DNA of 64,000 nucleotides from Pedobacter psychroterrae (lineage in GTDB: Bacteria > Bacteroidota > Bacteroidia > Sphingobacteriales > Sphingobacteriaceae). Where the stretch lies: the NCBI RefSeq assembly GCF_004331695.1, contig NZ_SJSL01000004.1, positions 62,001 through 126,000 of the forward strand, read 5' to 3'. Both the position numbers and the translations under genes were made by a program. Position 1 is the first letter of the stretch. Each line of letters starts with the position of its first letter. This document shows positions 26,453-36,100 of the stretch, piece after piece. The notes under the pieces are model-generated. The model saw only the letters and a program-made list of their open reading frames with translations, was not told the DNA's origin and did no database searches.

Positions 26453-28612
26453 ATGTTCAACCGTCCCATAAGAGACATTCATGATTTTTTACTAAGCACT
26501 TATTTTGCTGATGGATTGCGCATTACCTTTGGTGTACTCTGTCCGTCGCTCATATTGGCGCAATTTGGGATGCTCCAATACGGTATTACTTTATCATTAG
26601 GTGCCTTGTGTGTAAGTGTCGTAGATACTCCAGGACCTATTGTGCATCGCCGTAATGCAATGATGATTACTACCGTACTAATTACACTGATCTCTCTCAT
26701 AGTTGGGATTACTAACAACAATATTTATTTCATAGGTATTTTACTGGTAATTTGTAGCTTTGTCTTTTCCATGTTCTTTCTTTACGGTCTGAGGGCCGCT
26801 TCAATAGGTACCGCTGCATTGCTGGTGATGGTTTTGAGTATTGATGATGTCAGGCCTTGGAAAGAAGTTCTGTTCTATGCCTTGCTAATTTTCTGCGGCA
26901 GCATCTGGTATTCCTTATTGAGCTATTTGTTTTACCGGATCAGACCATACAGACTGGTTCAGCAGACACTGAGTGAGTCTATACATGCTGTGAGTAATTT
27001 TTTACGGGCAAAAGCTAAATTCTATCATGAAAGTATAAATTATGACGACAACTATGCCCAATTGCTGCAGTTACAGGTGTTGGTTCATGAAAATCAGGAT
27101 GCTGTAAGAGAAGTGCTTTTCAAAACAAGGGAAATCGTGAGAGAATCTACTCCTGAAGGACGGTTTTTATTACTGGTTTTTGTTGACATGGTAGACCTCT
27201 TTGAGCAAGTTATGTCTACTTATTATAATTACAAGCAACTGCATGAACAATTTGATCCTTCAGGGATACTATCCCATTATGAATCTGTAATTTTAAAGAT
27301 AGCCGATCAACTGGACGACATAGCCTTTGCGCTGAAAACAGGCAATACCCCTAGCCTACCCATTTCGCTTATCGCTGATGTTGCCGCATTGAAGGAGGAA
27401 ATCATACAACTTGAAAAAAAAAATACAGAAGGAAAGTACAATACCCTTGGTATTATTGCCTTAAAAAATATTGAAGTAAATATTGAAAATATATTATCTA
27501 GGGTAAAGACAATCAACGGTTACTTTAATAAAAATGAAAAGAAGAATTTAAAGCCCAGGCAGATTGATCTGGAAAGGTTCATTACCAGGCAAAGCATAGA
27601 TTTAAAGCAACTGTCAGAGAATTTCACCTTTAATTCATCTGTATTTCGCCATTCATTGCGTGTTGCTATTGTGATGCTCGTTGGCTTTGTAGTAGCTAAA
27701 ACTTTGAATTTTTCTCATAGCTATTGGATACTTTTAACCATTCTTGTAATCTCTAAACCCGGATTTAGTCTCACCAAAGAAAGAAATTATCAGCGTTTGA
27801 TCGGTACAATAGCGGGTGCGCTGATTGGGATTTGCATATTGATATATGTCAAGGACAAGAACACCTTGTTTTTCATATTGCTGATCTGTATGATTGGTTG
27901 TTTTAGTTTTCTACGTAAGAATTATGTGATCAGCGTGCTGTTTATGACACCGTATATACTTGTATTATTTAATTTTCTAGGCATGGGAGGTCTCTCAGTA
28001 GCTCAGGAAAGAGTATACGATACCTTAATAGGATCTGGTATTGCATTGTTGGGCAGCTATTTATTATTTCCAAATTGGGAGCATGAAAAGCTCAAGGATA
28101 CGATGATGGAAATGCTGAAAGCAAACATGAATTACTTTGAACAGGTGACTTTTCTATATACAGAGCAGGTTAAGGATTTTACAAATTATAAGGTGGCGAG
28201 AAAGGAAGTATATGTAACTACTGCCAACCTCGCCTCACTTTTTCAGCGCATGTTTTCAGAGCCTAAAAGTAAACAGGTATTGATGAAAGAATTACACCAA
28301 TTCACTGCTTTAAATCACCTCCTGTCATCATACATCGCTACTTTATCTCTATATTATAAAGAGCATTCTTTTGTCTATATCAATTTTGAGGAGTTAAAAC
28401 CCATCTCAAACAATACCGTTTACCTTTTGAACTTATCTGCTGAAACTTTATATACAAACACGGATACCATTAATAATGTACCGCTCATCAGAAGAAATAT
28501 GAATGACAATAATTCTACCGATACAGGTGAAATTATCATAGCTGAACAGTTTGACTTAATACAAAAGGTAGCTTATGATATTTATAAGCTCTCTGAAAAA
28601 ATCAAGTTATAA
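26453..28612 (+). CDS. FUSC/YccS-family membrane protein
   Basis: A 719-residue inner membrane protein with the duplicated layout of the YccS/YhfK (FUSC) family. A first bundle of about five hydrophobic helices lies at residues 20-170. A long soluble helical region (about 170-390) follows, including a coiled stretch IADVAALKEEIIQLEKKN. The second bundle (about 400-535) starts at SVFRHSLRVAIVMLVGFVVAK with the characteristic HSYWILLTILVISKPGFSLTKERNYQRLIGTIAG-like segment, and a soluble C terminus closes the protein. Family members are related to aromatic-acid efflux proteins, but their substrates are poorly known. It stands alone, convergent with bioB, whose stop is 1 bp away. Confidence 0.88.
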   Translation: MFNRPIRDIHDFLLSTYFADGLRITFGVLCPSLILAQFGMLQYGITLSLGALCVSVVDTPGPIVHRRNAMMITTVLITLISLIVGITNNNIYFIGILLVICSFVFSMFFLYGLRAASIGTAALLVMVLSIDDVRPWKEVLFYALLIFCGSIWYSLLSYLFYRIRPYRLVQQTLSESIHAVSNFLRAKAKFYHESINYDDNYAQLLQLQVLVHENQDAVREVLFKTREIVRESTPEGRFLLLVFVDMVDLFEQVMSTYYNYKQLHEQFDPSGILSHYESVILKIADQLDDIAFALKTGNTPSLPISLIADVAALKEEIIQLEKKNTEGKYNTLGIIALKNIEVNIENILSRVKTINGYFNKNEKKNLKPRQIDLERFITRQSIDLKQLSENFTFNSSVFRHSLRVAIVMLVGFVVAKTLNFSHSYWILLTILVISKPGFSLTKERNYQRLIGTIAGALIGICILIYVKDKNTLFFILLICMIGCFSFLRKNYVISVLFMTPYILVLFNFLGMGGLSVAQERVYDTLIGSGIALLGSYLLFPNWEHEKLKDTMMEMLKANMNYFEQVTFLYTEQVKDFTNYKVARKEVYVTTANLASLFQRMFSEPKSKQVLMKELHQFTALNHLLSSYIATLSLYYKEHSFVYINFEELKPISNNTVYLLNLSAETLYTNTDTINNVPLIRRNMNDNNSTDTGEIIIAEQFDLIQKVAYDIYKLSEKIKL

Positions 28613-28613
28613 A

Positions 28614-29618
28614 CTATATAATTTCAGCTGCCTTAACCAAAGTGTTGGAAGGTCTGCCATTTTTAAATGCATCGCGAGTTTTCAAGCCCAGCAATTCAAA
28701 CATAGCCATATCATCTACAAATGCAGGATTTGGTGTAGTTAATAGCTTATCACCAGCGAAGATTGAACTTGCGCCAGCCATAAAACAAAACGCCTGTTCC
28801 AGGGTACTCATCTCATTTCTACCGGCAGATAAACGCACTACAGAATTTGGCATTACGATTCGCGCGGTTGCAATCATCCTTACCATGTCCCAGATCGGTA
28901 CACGTGGCTGATCTTCCAGCGGCGTTCCTTTTACAGGAACCAGGGCATTTACCGGAACTGATTCAGGATGAACAGCCATGTTAGCCAGTGTTTGCAACAT
29001 AGATACACGGTCCTCTACAGTTTCACCCAATCCAATAATTCCGCCACTGCAAACAGTAAGCTTTGCTTTACGCACATTTTTAATGGTATTTAAACGATCA
29101 TCATAAGTACGCGTAGAAATAATGCGTTTATAATCATCTTCTGAAGTATCAATATTATGGTTATAAGCGTACAAACCTGCGTCGGCCAGCCTTTGCGCCT
29201 GATTTTCAGTAAGCATGCCTAATGTGCAGCACACTTCCATATCCATATCATTTACGGCTTTTACCATTTCTATCACACGGTCAAAATCACGGTTGTCACG
29301 CACTTCCCGCCATGCTGCGCCCATACACAAACGAGAGGCGCCCCCTTCTCTTGCTTTTACAGCTGCACTCACTACCTGGCCAACCTGCATTAGTGGCTGA
29401 ACTTCCAGATCAGTATGGTAACGGGCTGCTTGCGGACAATAAGAACAATCTTCCGCACAACCACCTGTTTTTATAGAGATCAATGAGCTCACCTGAACCT
29501 CATTATAATCTTTATTTTCCCTATGGATAGTAGCCGCTTCATAAACCAAGTCTAAAAATGACCTGTTATAGATTGCTGATATCTCTTCTCTTGTCCAATC
29601 GTGTTTTGTTAGTTGCAT
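28614..29618 (-). CDS. bioB: Biotin synthase
   Basis: Radical-SAM enzyme that inserts sulfur into dethiobiotin to make biotin. The 334-residue protein has the CxxxCxxC cluster motif [12 protein letters not shown] (Cys53, 57, 60) for the 4Fe-4S centre. It also has [15 protein letters not shown], the later Cys segments EVCCTLGML and [13 protein letters not shown] that bind the 2Fe-2S sulfur donor, and the C-terminal [22 protein letters not shown]. Length is normal. No other biotin gene is adjacent. It is the last gene of a minus-strand run behind mgtE, corA and the WbqC gene with gaps of 14-27 bp, an unusual setting. Confidence 0.96.
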   Translation of the reverse strand: MQLTKHDWTREEISAIYNRSFLDLVYEAATIHRENKDYNEVQVSSLISIKTGGCAEDCSYCPQAARYHTDLEVQPLMQVGQVVSAAVKAREGGASRLCMGAAWREVRDNRDFDRVIEMVKAVNDMDMEVCCTLGMLTENQAQRLADAGLYAYNHNIDTSEDDYKRIISTRTYDDRLNTIKNVRKAKLTVCSGGIIGLGETVEDRVSMLQTLANMAVHPESVPVNALVPVKGTPLEDQPRVPIWDMVRMIATARIVMPNSVVRLSAGRNEMSTLEQAFCFMAGASSIFAGDKLLTTPNPAFVDDMAMFELLGLKTRDAFKNGRPSNTLVKAAEII

Positions 29619-29632
29619 ATAAATAGTAAAAG

Positions 29633-30982
29633 TTATAATAAAAGTTTGCTTGCCAGTCCCAGCAACAGCAAAAATCCGAAAACATCTGTAAAAGTTGTAA
29701 TTATTATTGATGAAGCAATGGCCGGATCAATTCCTACCCGCTTTAATATTAATGGTATCCCCGCTCCCGTCACCCCAGCTATCAGCAGATTACCCGTCAT
29801 AGCAAGGAAGATAACTACTCCAAGCATGGGATTGGAGTCAAAAAACAGCGCAAATAAAAATACAATCAAACCAGTCACTGCACCATTTATCAGCCCTACC
29901 ATAAGCTCTTTCAGTACGGTTCTATACGCCTGGTTATCAGTAAGGTCATATAGAGAAATCCTTCTTACGGTCACCGCTAGGGCCTGCGTAGCGGCATTCC
30001 CTCCCATTCCTGCTATAATTGTCATATACGCAGGTAATACCACAATCAGCTTAATGGTCGGCTCAAAGTGCCGGATTACCCCTGAAGCCAAAAATGCAGT
30101 ACCAAGATTTAAAATAAGCCATGGCAGACGCGATTTTACCGCCTCTATCCAGTTACCGCTCAGTTCCTCATCTTCCGACACCCCAGAGATCTTTAATATA
30201 TCCTCTGTATTTTCGTCTTCCAGTACGTCTATCACATCATCAAAGGTCACACGGCCCAGCAGTTTCATATTTTCATCCAATACTGGAATACTGGTAATAT
30301 TATATTGTGAAATCAACCTCGCCACCTCTTCCTGATCCGTATCTGGATGTACCCAAGCCACCTCTGCCTTAACAAGCTCGGTAATCTGAACATTCCCTTT
30401 GGCTTTAATGATGTCTTTTAAAGACACAATTCCCTGAAACACATTGTCGTCATCTATTACAAAAATCGTATAGAATTCTTCAATTTCTTCGCTCTGGCGG
30501 ATGATCTCGTCTATTGCATCTTTCTTGGTCAGGTTCAGGTTGATCCTGATGAACTCCGTGTTCATCAATCCGCCCGCAGTCTCCTCGTGATAACTTAGCA
30601 AGTTGCGGATGCTGGAGGCATCATCTTCGCTCAGGTCCTCAAGAATCTCCTTCTGCTCATGCTCCTCTAATTGCGATATAATATCTGTAGCATCATCGTA
30701 ATCAAGCTCTTCTACAATCTCCGTACGTTTATCAGGATGCAGTTGCAGCAGCAATTCCTCGGGGTGGGACTCTTCATGCATCTCTGAGATAACTTCAGAA
30801 GCGATCTCTACAGATAGTAGATTGATGATGCGTTGCCGGTCGTCTTTATTTAAACTTTCAAATAAAATAGCAATTTCTGACGCATGATATTCCTCCAGAA
30901 TAACTTTCAGTTGTTCATCATCGCCGCCTAAAGCCGCTTTCATCTTAGATACATCTGTTCTGTCTAGATCAAAAGATTGCAT
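29633..30982 (-). CDS. mgtE: MgtE-type magnesium transporter
   Basis: A 449-residue Mg2+ channel or transporter of the inner membrane. The cytoplasmic gating part comes first: the N superhelical domain (residues about 15-125, repeats such as [29 protein letters not shown]), then two CBS domains (about 130-255, with [10 protein letters not shown] and [12 protein letters not shown]). Both sense cytosolic Mg2+. Five transmembrane helices follow from about residue 280, with the pore motif [24 protein letters not shown]. Everything needed for function is present. It is cotranscribed, by spacing (27 bp), with corA, an unrelated Mg2+ transporter. I found no Mg2+-sensing leader between the two genes. 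Confidence 0.95.
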   Translation of the reverse strand: MQSFDLDRTDVSKMKAALGGDDEQLKVILEEYHASEIAILFESLNKDDRQRIINLLSVEIASEVISEMHEESHPEELLLQLHPDKRTEIVEELDYDDATDIISQLEEHEQKEILEDLSEDDASSIRNLLSYHEETAGGLMNTEFIRINLNLTKKDAIDEIIRQSEEIEEFYTIFVIDDDNVFQGIVSLKDIIKAKGNVQITELVKAEVAWVHPDTDQEEVARLISQYNITSIPVLDENMKLLGRVTFDDVIDVLEDENTEDILKISGVSEDEELSGNWIEAVKSRLPWLILNLGTAFLASGVIRHFEPTIKLIVVLPAYMTIIAGMGGNAATQALAVTVRRISLYDLTDNQAYRTVLKELMVGLINGAVTGLIVFLFALFFDSNPMLGVVIFLAMTGNLLIAGVTGAGIPLILKRVGIDPAIASSIIITTFTDVFGFLLLLGLASKLLL

Positions 30983-31009
30983 ACGATGCTAAGGTAAGAA
31001 TAATCGGCC

Positions 31010-32131
31010 CTATTTAAACCATCCTTTGCGCCAGAAATATATGATTTGTGCTACGGCAATTGCTCCCATCACAATCATTGTATACAAATATCCATGCTCC
31101 TGATAAAGCTCGGGCATGTTCTGAGGAAGTTTTTTGCCGGTCACAGGATCTTCTATAGCAAAATTCATCCCGTATATTCCCGCAATAAATGTCAGCGGAA
31201 TAAAAATAGAAGACATAATAGTCAGCACTTTCATGATCTCATTCATCCTGTTGCTGATCACAGATAGGTACATATCTATATTAGTAATCGCTATCTCTTT
31301 CAGCGACTCTACAATATCTATAATTTGTATACAATGGTCATAAGCATCCTTGATATACAATTTGGTCTGCGCAGTAATTCTCGGACTATCACTTCTTAAA
31401 ATGTCATTAAGCTTGTCTCTCTCGGGCCATACTACCCTTCTTATCCCAATGATGTTTTTCTTAATCATCTGGGTATCATACATTACCGTTTTGTCAGGCC
31501 GGTCAAACAGCCTGTCCTCAATCTCATTCAGGTCCTCCCCCCACTCTCCCAGAATCTCAAAATACTTATCCACTATGATGTCCATCAGCGCATACATCAG
31601 GTAGCTGCTTCCTCCTATTCTAATATTGCCCTTACCTATCTTCAGACGTCCGCGAATAGGCTCCAGGCAATCTTCATAATGTTCCTGAAATGTGAATAAT
31701 ACATGGTCTCTCAATATAAAAGAAACCTGTATATTGTCCAGATCTTTATCCGCATCAAAACGCAGCATTCTGCTTACTGCAAAGTCATAATCATCATATT
31801 CTTCCAATTTCGGCCGCTGATAAGGGCTTGTAATATCTTCCAGAACAAGCTTATTGACGTTAAAATCAACATTCAGGATGTCAAACATTTTCATTGATTT
31901 AAAGCCTTTTATCTCCACCCAATAGGTAAAATCTTTGTCGGCCACCCTGGATTGCACCTCTTTAAAATCTTCAATTTCAGCCACTTCATAATGGCCGGCA
32001 TTGTATTTATAAATCTTTATGACAGGTATCAGTGTATTTTCATCTATATAAATCAAGCCCGGACTGGATCCGGCTGCAGGCAATGAATATTTGCGGTGTT
32101 TCTGACGTTTGTGTTTTGTTTGTCTGGTCAT
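31010..32131 (-). CDS. corA: CorA-type magnesium/cobalt transporter
   Basis: A 373-residue pentameric Mg2+ (Co2+, Ni2+) channel. A large N-terminal cytoplasmic alpha/beta funnel domain (to about residue 300) leads through a long stalk helix (VVWPERDKLNDILR onward) to two transmembrane helices. The hallmark loop GIYGMNF (GMN motif) lies between them and the basic tail YFWRKGWFK closes the protein. The start region is very basic (MTRQTKHKRQKHRKY), which is common in this subgroup. The gene is 27 bp ahead of mgtE and 17 bp behind the WbqC gene, so one message may carry both Mg2+ systems. Confidence 0.95.
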   Translation of the reverse strand: MTRQTKHKRQKHRKYSLPAAGSSPGLIYIDENTLIPVIKIYKYNAGHYEVAEIEDFKEVQSRVADKDFTYWVEIKGFKSMKMFDILNVDFNVNKLVLEDITSPYQRPKLEEYDDYDFAVSRMLRFDADKDLDNIQVSFILRDHVLFTFQEHYEDCLEPIRGRLKIGKGNIRIGGSSYLMYALMDIIVDKYFEILGEWGEDLNEIEDRLFDRPDKTVMYDTQMIKKNIIGIRRVVWPERDKLNDILRSDSPRITAQTKLYIKDAYDHCIQIIDIVESLKEIAITNIDMYLSVISNRMNEIMKVLTIMSSIFIPLTFIAGIYGMNFAIEDPVTGKKLPQNMPELYQEHGYLYTMIVMGAIAVAQIIYFWRKGWFK

Positions 32132-32148
32132 AAATTACTGCACATAAA

Positions 32149-32760
32149 TTAAAAGTATGACCGCGATTGCGGGCCCTGGTTGAACAACAAGTCTACTATA
32201 CTAAGGTTTGGTTTAAATCCTTGCCTGTCGTCAAATACCTGATAATAGGGCTTATAATCAGCACCTTTAATCACCTCATTTACCCGCCATTTGGATCTCA
32301 AATCAAGGCCTGGCCCCACCTCCTTTATATATTCCTCTGTAAAATTATAATCAATGTCCTTTTTCAGTTGCTTCATCAGCCATTGCAGCAGCTCCATATT
32401 AAACTCAAACAAATGGGAATATTTTTTACGGTAGAAAACCGAAAACTCATCTTCATAATATTCAAAATAGGCTGAATTACGGTAGCAGCTTTCAAAGGTC
32501 TTCCAATGCAGCTTTTGCCAGTTAAACTCGTTACTGATCTTCACCTCCGTAATCTTAGTATGCACTTTAGCCCCTCGTATTACCGGAACCGTCAGGTCTA
32601 GCACTCCATTTGGGGAATACACACTGGCCCGGTTACGGTACGTCTGCTTAGGAAAATGCTCATGCATCTCTATATATAATTCATCGTCAAATTCCTTTAA
32701 AACAGAAAAATAACCGACTGGGGGAAGATAAAAAAGCGGGAATATAGCTGAACTTTCCAT
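32149..32760 (-). CDS. WbqC-like family protein
   Basis: A roughly 203-residue protein of the WbqC-like family, often found among polysaccharide or glycan genes and suggested to be involved in transfer of amino-acid-like groups, but without a proven reaction. The start ESSAIFPLFYLPPVGYFSVLK and the later YRNRASVYSPNGVLDLTVPVI and IDYNFTEEYI are typical. The frame can be read back to a TTG at 32793, but the ATG at 32760 gives the usual family N terminus and avoids the divergent acyltransferase promoter. It leads the minus-strand run to corA, mgtE and bioB, and its divergent partner genes (acyltransferase and glycosyltransferase) fit an envelope role. Confidence 0.85.
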   Translation of the reverse strand: MESSAIFPLFYLPPVGYFSVLKEFDDELYIEMHEHFPKQTYRNRASVYSPNGVLDLTVPVIRGAKVHTKITEVKISNEFNWQKLHWKTFESCYRNSAYFEYYEDEFSVFYRKKYSHLFEFNMELLQWLMKQLKKDIDYNFTEEYIKEVGPGLDLRSKWRVNEVIKGADYKPYYQVFDDRQGFKPNLSIVDLLFNQGPQSRSYF

Positions 32761-32769
32761 CTGATAATT

Positions 32770-32777
32770 TATGTTTG
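32770..32777 (+). promoter_or_regulatory. -7 promoter element of the acyltransferase gene
   Basis: TATGTTTG matches TAnnTTTG. It contains the in-frame ATG at 32771, so that ATG cannot be in the mRNA if this promoter is used. The ATG at 32798 is then the start, with a leader of about 17 nt. A -33 TTG is not obvious. Confidence 0.45.
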
Positions 32778-32797
32778 CATTCTCAATTCGCAAATTA

Positions 32798-33682
32798 ATG
32801 ATAAAAAAAACCTTTTCTTATATAGGAATATTTTTTTTAAACTTTTTGTCTTTCCTTCCCATGCGGTTACTGCACGTTTTCGCATCATTGAGCTATTATT
32901 TTATTTATTATATCTTTCAATACCGCAAAAAAGTCGTTCATGACAACCTGAGTAATTCTTTTCCTGATAAAACACCTGCAGAGATCGTTCAATTGAAAAA
33001 AACTTTCTTTAAATACTTTGCCGACATGCTATTTGAAGTCATAAAGTTGCAATCTATTTCAGACGTGGAGCTGCTTAAAAGGGTAAAATTCAATAATTTA
33101 GAACTGGTAACTAACTACCTCGATAAACAAGAAAGTATACTGGCCTGCACAGGTCATTATGGCAACTGGGAACTTGGCATGTTGGCCCTTGGGGTTAAAA
33201 TTCCTGCCAAAGCCTATGTGATCTATAAACCACTTAGCAATGATGTTTTTGACGATTGGTTTTATAAAATACGAACCAGGACAAACAACCTTTTTATCCC
33301 CATGAGGCAAACGCTCAGATCACTCGCCACCAGCAGAAATCAGACTACCATGTTTTGTTTTGCCGGTGATCAGACACCTGTAAAAGATGAAGCAAAGGTC
33401 TGGATCGATTTCTTAAACCAGCCCACTCCTGTCTTGCTCGGACTGGAAAAGATTGCGCTGCAGACCGACAGACCTGTTATTTATTTTAATATGCAATGGG
33501 TAAAACGTGGCTACTATGAAGTAGATTGCTACCTGATCTGCGAAAAACCGTCATCAACTGAAGCGCATGAAATTACTAAACGCAATTTCCAGATGCTGGA
33601 ACAAATAATTAATAAAAATCCTGCTTACTGGCTATGGAGCCACAGGCGATGGAAACATAAACCCGAGAACAACGCTGATTAA
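32798..33682 (+). CDS. Lysophospholipid/lipid A acyltransferase (LpxL/HtrB family)
   Basis: A 294-residue membrane-associated acyltransferase that adds secondary acyl chains to lipid A or a related lipid. One N-terminal hydrophobic helix (FSYIGIFFLNFLSFLPM) anchors it. The catalytic region has the H-x4-acid motif in CTGHYGNWELGML, with Glu as the acid, as in many family members. Further blocks are IPMRQTLR and FCFAGDQTPVKDEAKVWIDFLNQPTPVL, and the C-terminal YWLWSHRRWK is very typical. The stop overlaps the start of the next gene by one base (TAATG), so translation of the glycosyltransferase is probably coupled. Confidence 0.9.
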   Translation: MIKKTFSYIGIFFLNFLSFLPMRLLHVFASLSYYFIYYIFQYRKKVVHDNLSNSFPDKTPAEIVQLKKTFFKYFADMLFEVIKLQSISDVELLKRVKFNNLELVTNYLDKQESILACTGHYGNWELGMLALGVKIPAKAYVIYKPLSNDVFDDWFYKIRTRTNNLFIPMRQTLRSLATSRNQTTMFCFAGDQTPVKDEAKVWIDFLNQPTPVLLGLEKIALQTDRPVIYFNMQWVKRGYYEVDCYLICEKPSSTEAHEITKRNFQMLEQIINKNPAYWLWSHRRWKHKPENNAD

Positions 33683-34698
33683 TGGAACCTAGTGTAGCTG
33701 TAGTAATTTTAAATTGGAATGGAAAAGCACTGCTTGAGCAATTTTTGCCCGGTGTTGTACAATCTATCTACCCTAATCTTCAGATAATAGTCGGCGACAA
33801 TGCCTCTACAGATGATTCTGTAGCTTATATAAAGGCCAATTACCCCAATATCCGACTGATCCGCAATGATGCGAACTACGGCTTTGCGGAAGGGTACCGC
33901 AAACTATTGGAACAGGTACAGGCGGACTACTACGTCCTATTGAACTCTGACGTAGAGGTATCGGCCAACTGGATTCAGCCCGTAATAGACCTGATGCAGA
34001 GCGATCCGCTCATTGCTGCTGCACAGCCAAAGATCAAATGGCAGAAGAACAAGTCTCAGTTTGAGTATGCCGGAGCAGCAGGAGGTTATCTGGACATGCA
34101 TGGCTATCCCTTTTGCCGTGGAAGGTTATTTGACACAGTAGAGGCAGATAATGGGCAGTACAATGATGTCAAAGAAATTTTCTGGGCCAGCGGTGCCGCA
34201 CTGTTCATCAAAAGCAAGGCATGGAAAGAAGTGGGTGGTCTCGATCCTGATTTCTTTGCCCATATGGAAGAGATAGATCTTTGCTGGAGGCTCAAAAATC
34301 TGGGCTACAAGGTGATGTACGCTCCCGGCGCAGAAGTTTACCATGTAGGCGGAGGCACACTTAGTGCCAATAACCCTTACAAAACCTATCTTAACTTTAG
34401 AAATAACCTGATCATTCTGCAAAAAAACCTGCCTTTAAATGATGCCTACCCAAGAATTTTTATCAGGTTGTGCATCGATTTTGTCGCCTGGATCCGTTTC
34501 ATGATGCAGGGTAATGTCGACTTTGCAACAGCCATCAACAAAGCTCACTGGCATTTCTTTCAAAACATCTCAGCCAACGCAAAGAAAAGAGGAACCAAAC
34601 AACTTAGCTTTCATAAACATACCGGCCAGTACAATTCCAGCATTGTATACGATTATTTCATTAAAAAGATCCGGTACTTTAGCGAGCTTAAACTGTAA
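33682..34698 (+). CDS. Family 2 glycosyltransferase (rhamnosyltransferase-like)
   Basis: A 338-residue GT-A fold enzyme. The opening VAVVILNWNGKALLEQFLPGV and the nucleotide-binding VGDNASTDDSV are followed by the DxD-like metal motif in YVLLNSDVEV (near residue 92). The acceptor-side segment WASGAALFIKSKAWKEVGGLDPDFFAHMEEIDLCWRLKNLGY contains the usual E-E/D-x-D-x-x-x-R pattern. The C terminus has an amphipathic segment with possible membrane contact. Members add rhamnose or other sugars to O-antigen or glycolipids. Start and stop overlap with the acyltransferase suggests both act on the same envelope glycolipid, which is my inference. Confidence 0.9.
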   Translation: MEPSVAVVILNWNGKALLEQFLPGVVQSIYPNLQIIVGDNASTDDSVAYIKANYPNIRLIRNDANYGFAEGYRKLLEQVQADYYVLLNSDVEVSANWIQPVIDLMQSDPLIAAAQPKIKWQKNKSQFEYAGAAGGYLDMHGYPFCRGRLFDTVEADNGQYNDVKEIFWASGAALFIKSKAWKEVGGLDPDFFAHMEEIDLCWRLKNLGYKVMYAPGAEVYHVGGGTLSANNPYKTYLNFRNNLIILQKNLPLNDAYPRIFIRLCIDFVAWIRFMMQGNVDFATAINKAHWHFFQNISANAKKRGTKQLSFHKHTGQYNSSIVYDYFIKKIRYFSELKL

Positions 34699-34714
34699 AC
34701 TTTAAGTTCAATAA

Positions 34715-35134
34715 CTAAGCGTGCAGCAAACTTTCTATGGCCAGGCGGTAGCCGTCCATCCCAAATCCTGTAAGCACACCTTTACAGTTCTTCCCGGTTA
34801 GTGATACATGTCTGAATTCTTCCCTTGCATAGATATTTGATATATGTACCTCTACCACAGGAGTTTTAATACCAGCAATTGCATCAGCTATCGCTACAGA
34901 AGTGTGCGTATACCCGCCTGCATTGATAATGATGCCATCATATGTAAAGCCTACTTCGTGCAATTTATTGATCAACTCTCCTTCTACATTGCTCTGATAA
35001 TAATCAATCTCCACAATGCTGTAAATTTCCCGCAATTCCTTAAGGTATTCTTCAAAACTCAAGCTTCCATATATACCGGGTTCTCTTAAGCCTAAAAGGT
35101 TTAAGTTGGGGCCATTAATAATTTGTATCTTCAT
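34715..35134 (-). CDS. aroQ: Type II 3-dehydroquinate dehydratase
   Basis: Third step of the shikimate pathway: dehydration of 3-dehydroquinate through an enolate intermediate in a dodecameric enzyme. The 139-residue protein has the complete signature set: INGPNLNLLGLREPGIYG with the catalytic Tyr, the YQSNVEGELI segment, IINAGGYTHTSVAIADAI and VEVHISNIYAREEFRH with the active-site His. The codon at 35137 is a TTG, so the ATG at 35134 is preferred. TAAGTTTG (35147 down to 35140) ends five bases before that ATG, so this may be a leaderless mRNA. It diverges from the recombinase gene. Confidence 0.95.
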   Translation of the reverse strand: MKIQIINGPNLNLLGLREPGIYGSLSFEEYLKELREIYSIVEIDYYQSNVEGELINKLHEVGFTYDGIIINAGGYTHTSVAIADAIAGIKTPVVEVHISNIYAREEFRHVSLTGKNCKGVLTGFGMDGYRLAIESLLHA

Positions 35135-35139
35135 CAATT

Positions 35140-35147
35140 CAAACTTA
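35140..35147 (-). promoter_or_regulatory. -7 element five bases before aroQ
   Basis: Read on the minus strand, TAAGTTTG matches TAnnTTTG. With only five bases to the ATG, transcription would begin at or one or two bases before the start codon. Confidence 0.45.
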
Positions 35148-35176
35148 AAGTTAAAAATTTACAGTAGAAAATTTTT

Positions 35177-36076
35177 GTGATCAATAACCCCTATCTAAAA
35201 TCTTTTAAGACCTACCTGCGACTGGAACGCGCACTCTCACGCAATTCCATTGATGCCTATCTCAATGACATCGGAAACCTTACACAATACCTCGACCTGT
35301 CAAACAAATATACTAATATAAAACAAGTTACTCCGTCCGACTTAAAGTCTTTCATTTCATGGGCCAATGAGCTAGGGATGTTGCCCAGCACCCAGGCAAG
35401 GGTTATTTCAGGCCTTAAATCTTTTTTTGGTTTTCTCTTATTGGAACAGATCACCGACACAGATCCTACCGCGATGATCGAAGCCCCACGCCTCTCCAGA
35501 AAACTACCTGATATCCTAAATCTACTTGAGATCAATAGTTTAATAGATGCAGTAGATGCTTCAAGGCCAGGTGGGATGCGCAATAAGACCATTATTGAAG
35601 TATTGTATGGTTGCGGACTAAGGGTATCTGAACTGGTCAACTTAAAAATATCTGAAGTCTATGAAGATGAAGGCTTTATTAAGGTAATTGGCAAAGGAAA
35701 TGCAGAGCGGCTTGTACCAATTGGAAGCTCCGCTTTAAAGCTGCTGAAGATCTATCTCCACGAGATCAGGGTCCACAACAAAATAAAAGAAGGCTATCAG
35801 GACTATATCTTCTTAAACAATTCCGGAAAGAACCTCTCCAGGATCTATGTGTTTAAAACAATCAAAGCACTTGCTGAAAAAGCCGGGATAAATAAATCCA
35901 TTAGTCCGCATACCTTCAGGCATTCATTTGCTACGCATTTAATAGAAGGCGGGGCCGATTTGAGGGCTGTACAGGAAATGCTCGGCCATGTCAGCATCAC
36001 CACTACCGAGATCTATACGCATCTTGACAGAAGCTATCTCAAAGAGGTGATCACTACCTTTCACCCCAGAAGCTAA
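35177..36076 (+). CDS. xerD: Tyrosine recombinase, XerD/XerC type
   Basis: A 299-residue site-specific recombinase that resolves chromosome dimers at dif. The N-terminal core-binding domain (YLKSFKTYLRLERALSRNSIDAYLNDIGNL) is followed by the catalytic domain with all residues of the R-K-H-R-H-Y set. They are Arg in YGCGLRVSELVNL, Lys in VIGKGNAERLVP, His and Arg in SPHTFRHSFATHL, His in MLGHVSITTTEIYTH, and the nucleophile Tyr in that last segment. It starts with GTG. Size and lack of flanking repeats fit the housekeeping enzyme rather than a phage or integron integrase. Assignment as XerD rather than XerC is by resemblance only. Confidence 0.9.
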   Translation: MINNPYLKSFKTYLRLERALSRNSIDAYLNDIGNLTQYLDLSNKYTNIKQVTPSDLKSFISWANELGMLPSTQARVISGLKSFFGFLLLEQITDTDPTAMIEAPRLSRKLPDILNLLEINSLIDAVDASRPGGMRNKTIIEVLYGCGLRVSELVNLKISEVYEDEGFIKVIGKGNAERLVPIGSSALKLLKIYLHEIRVHNKIKEGYQDYIFLNNSGKNLSRIYVFKTIKALAEKAGINKSISPHTFRHSFATHLIEGGADLRAVQEMLGHVSITTTEIYTHLDRSYLKEVITTFHPRS

Positions 36077-36100
36077 ATCCGGGAAGTTAAATACCCTGCG

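Noticed and set aside
35177..36076. XerD-type recombinase as a sign of an integrated element
   Set aside because: It has housekeeping size and motifs, no flanking direct repeats, no tRNA target and no cargo genes around it.
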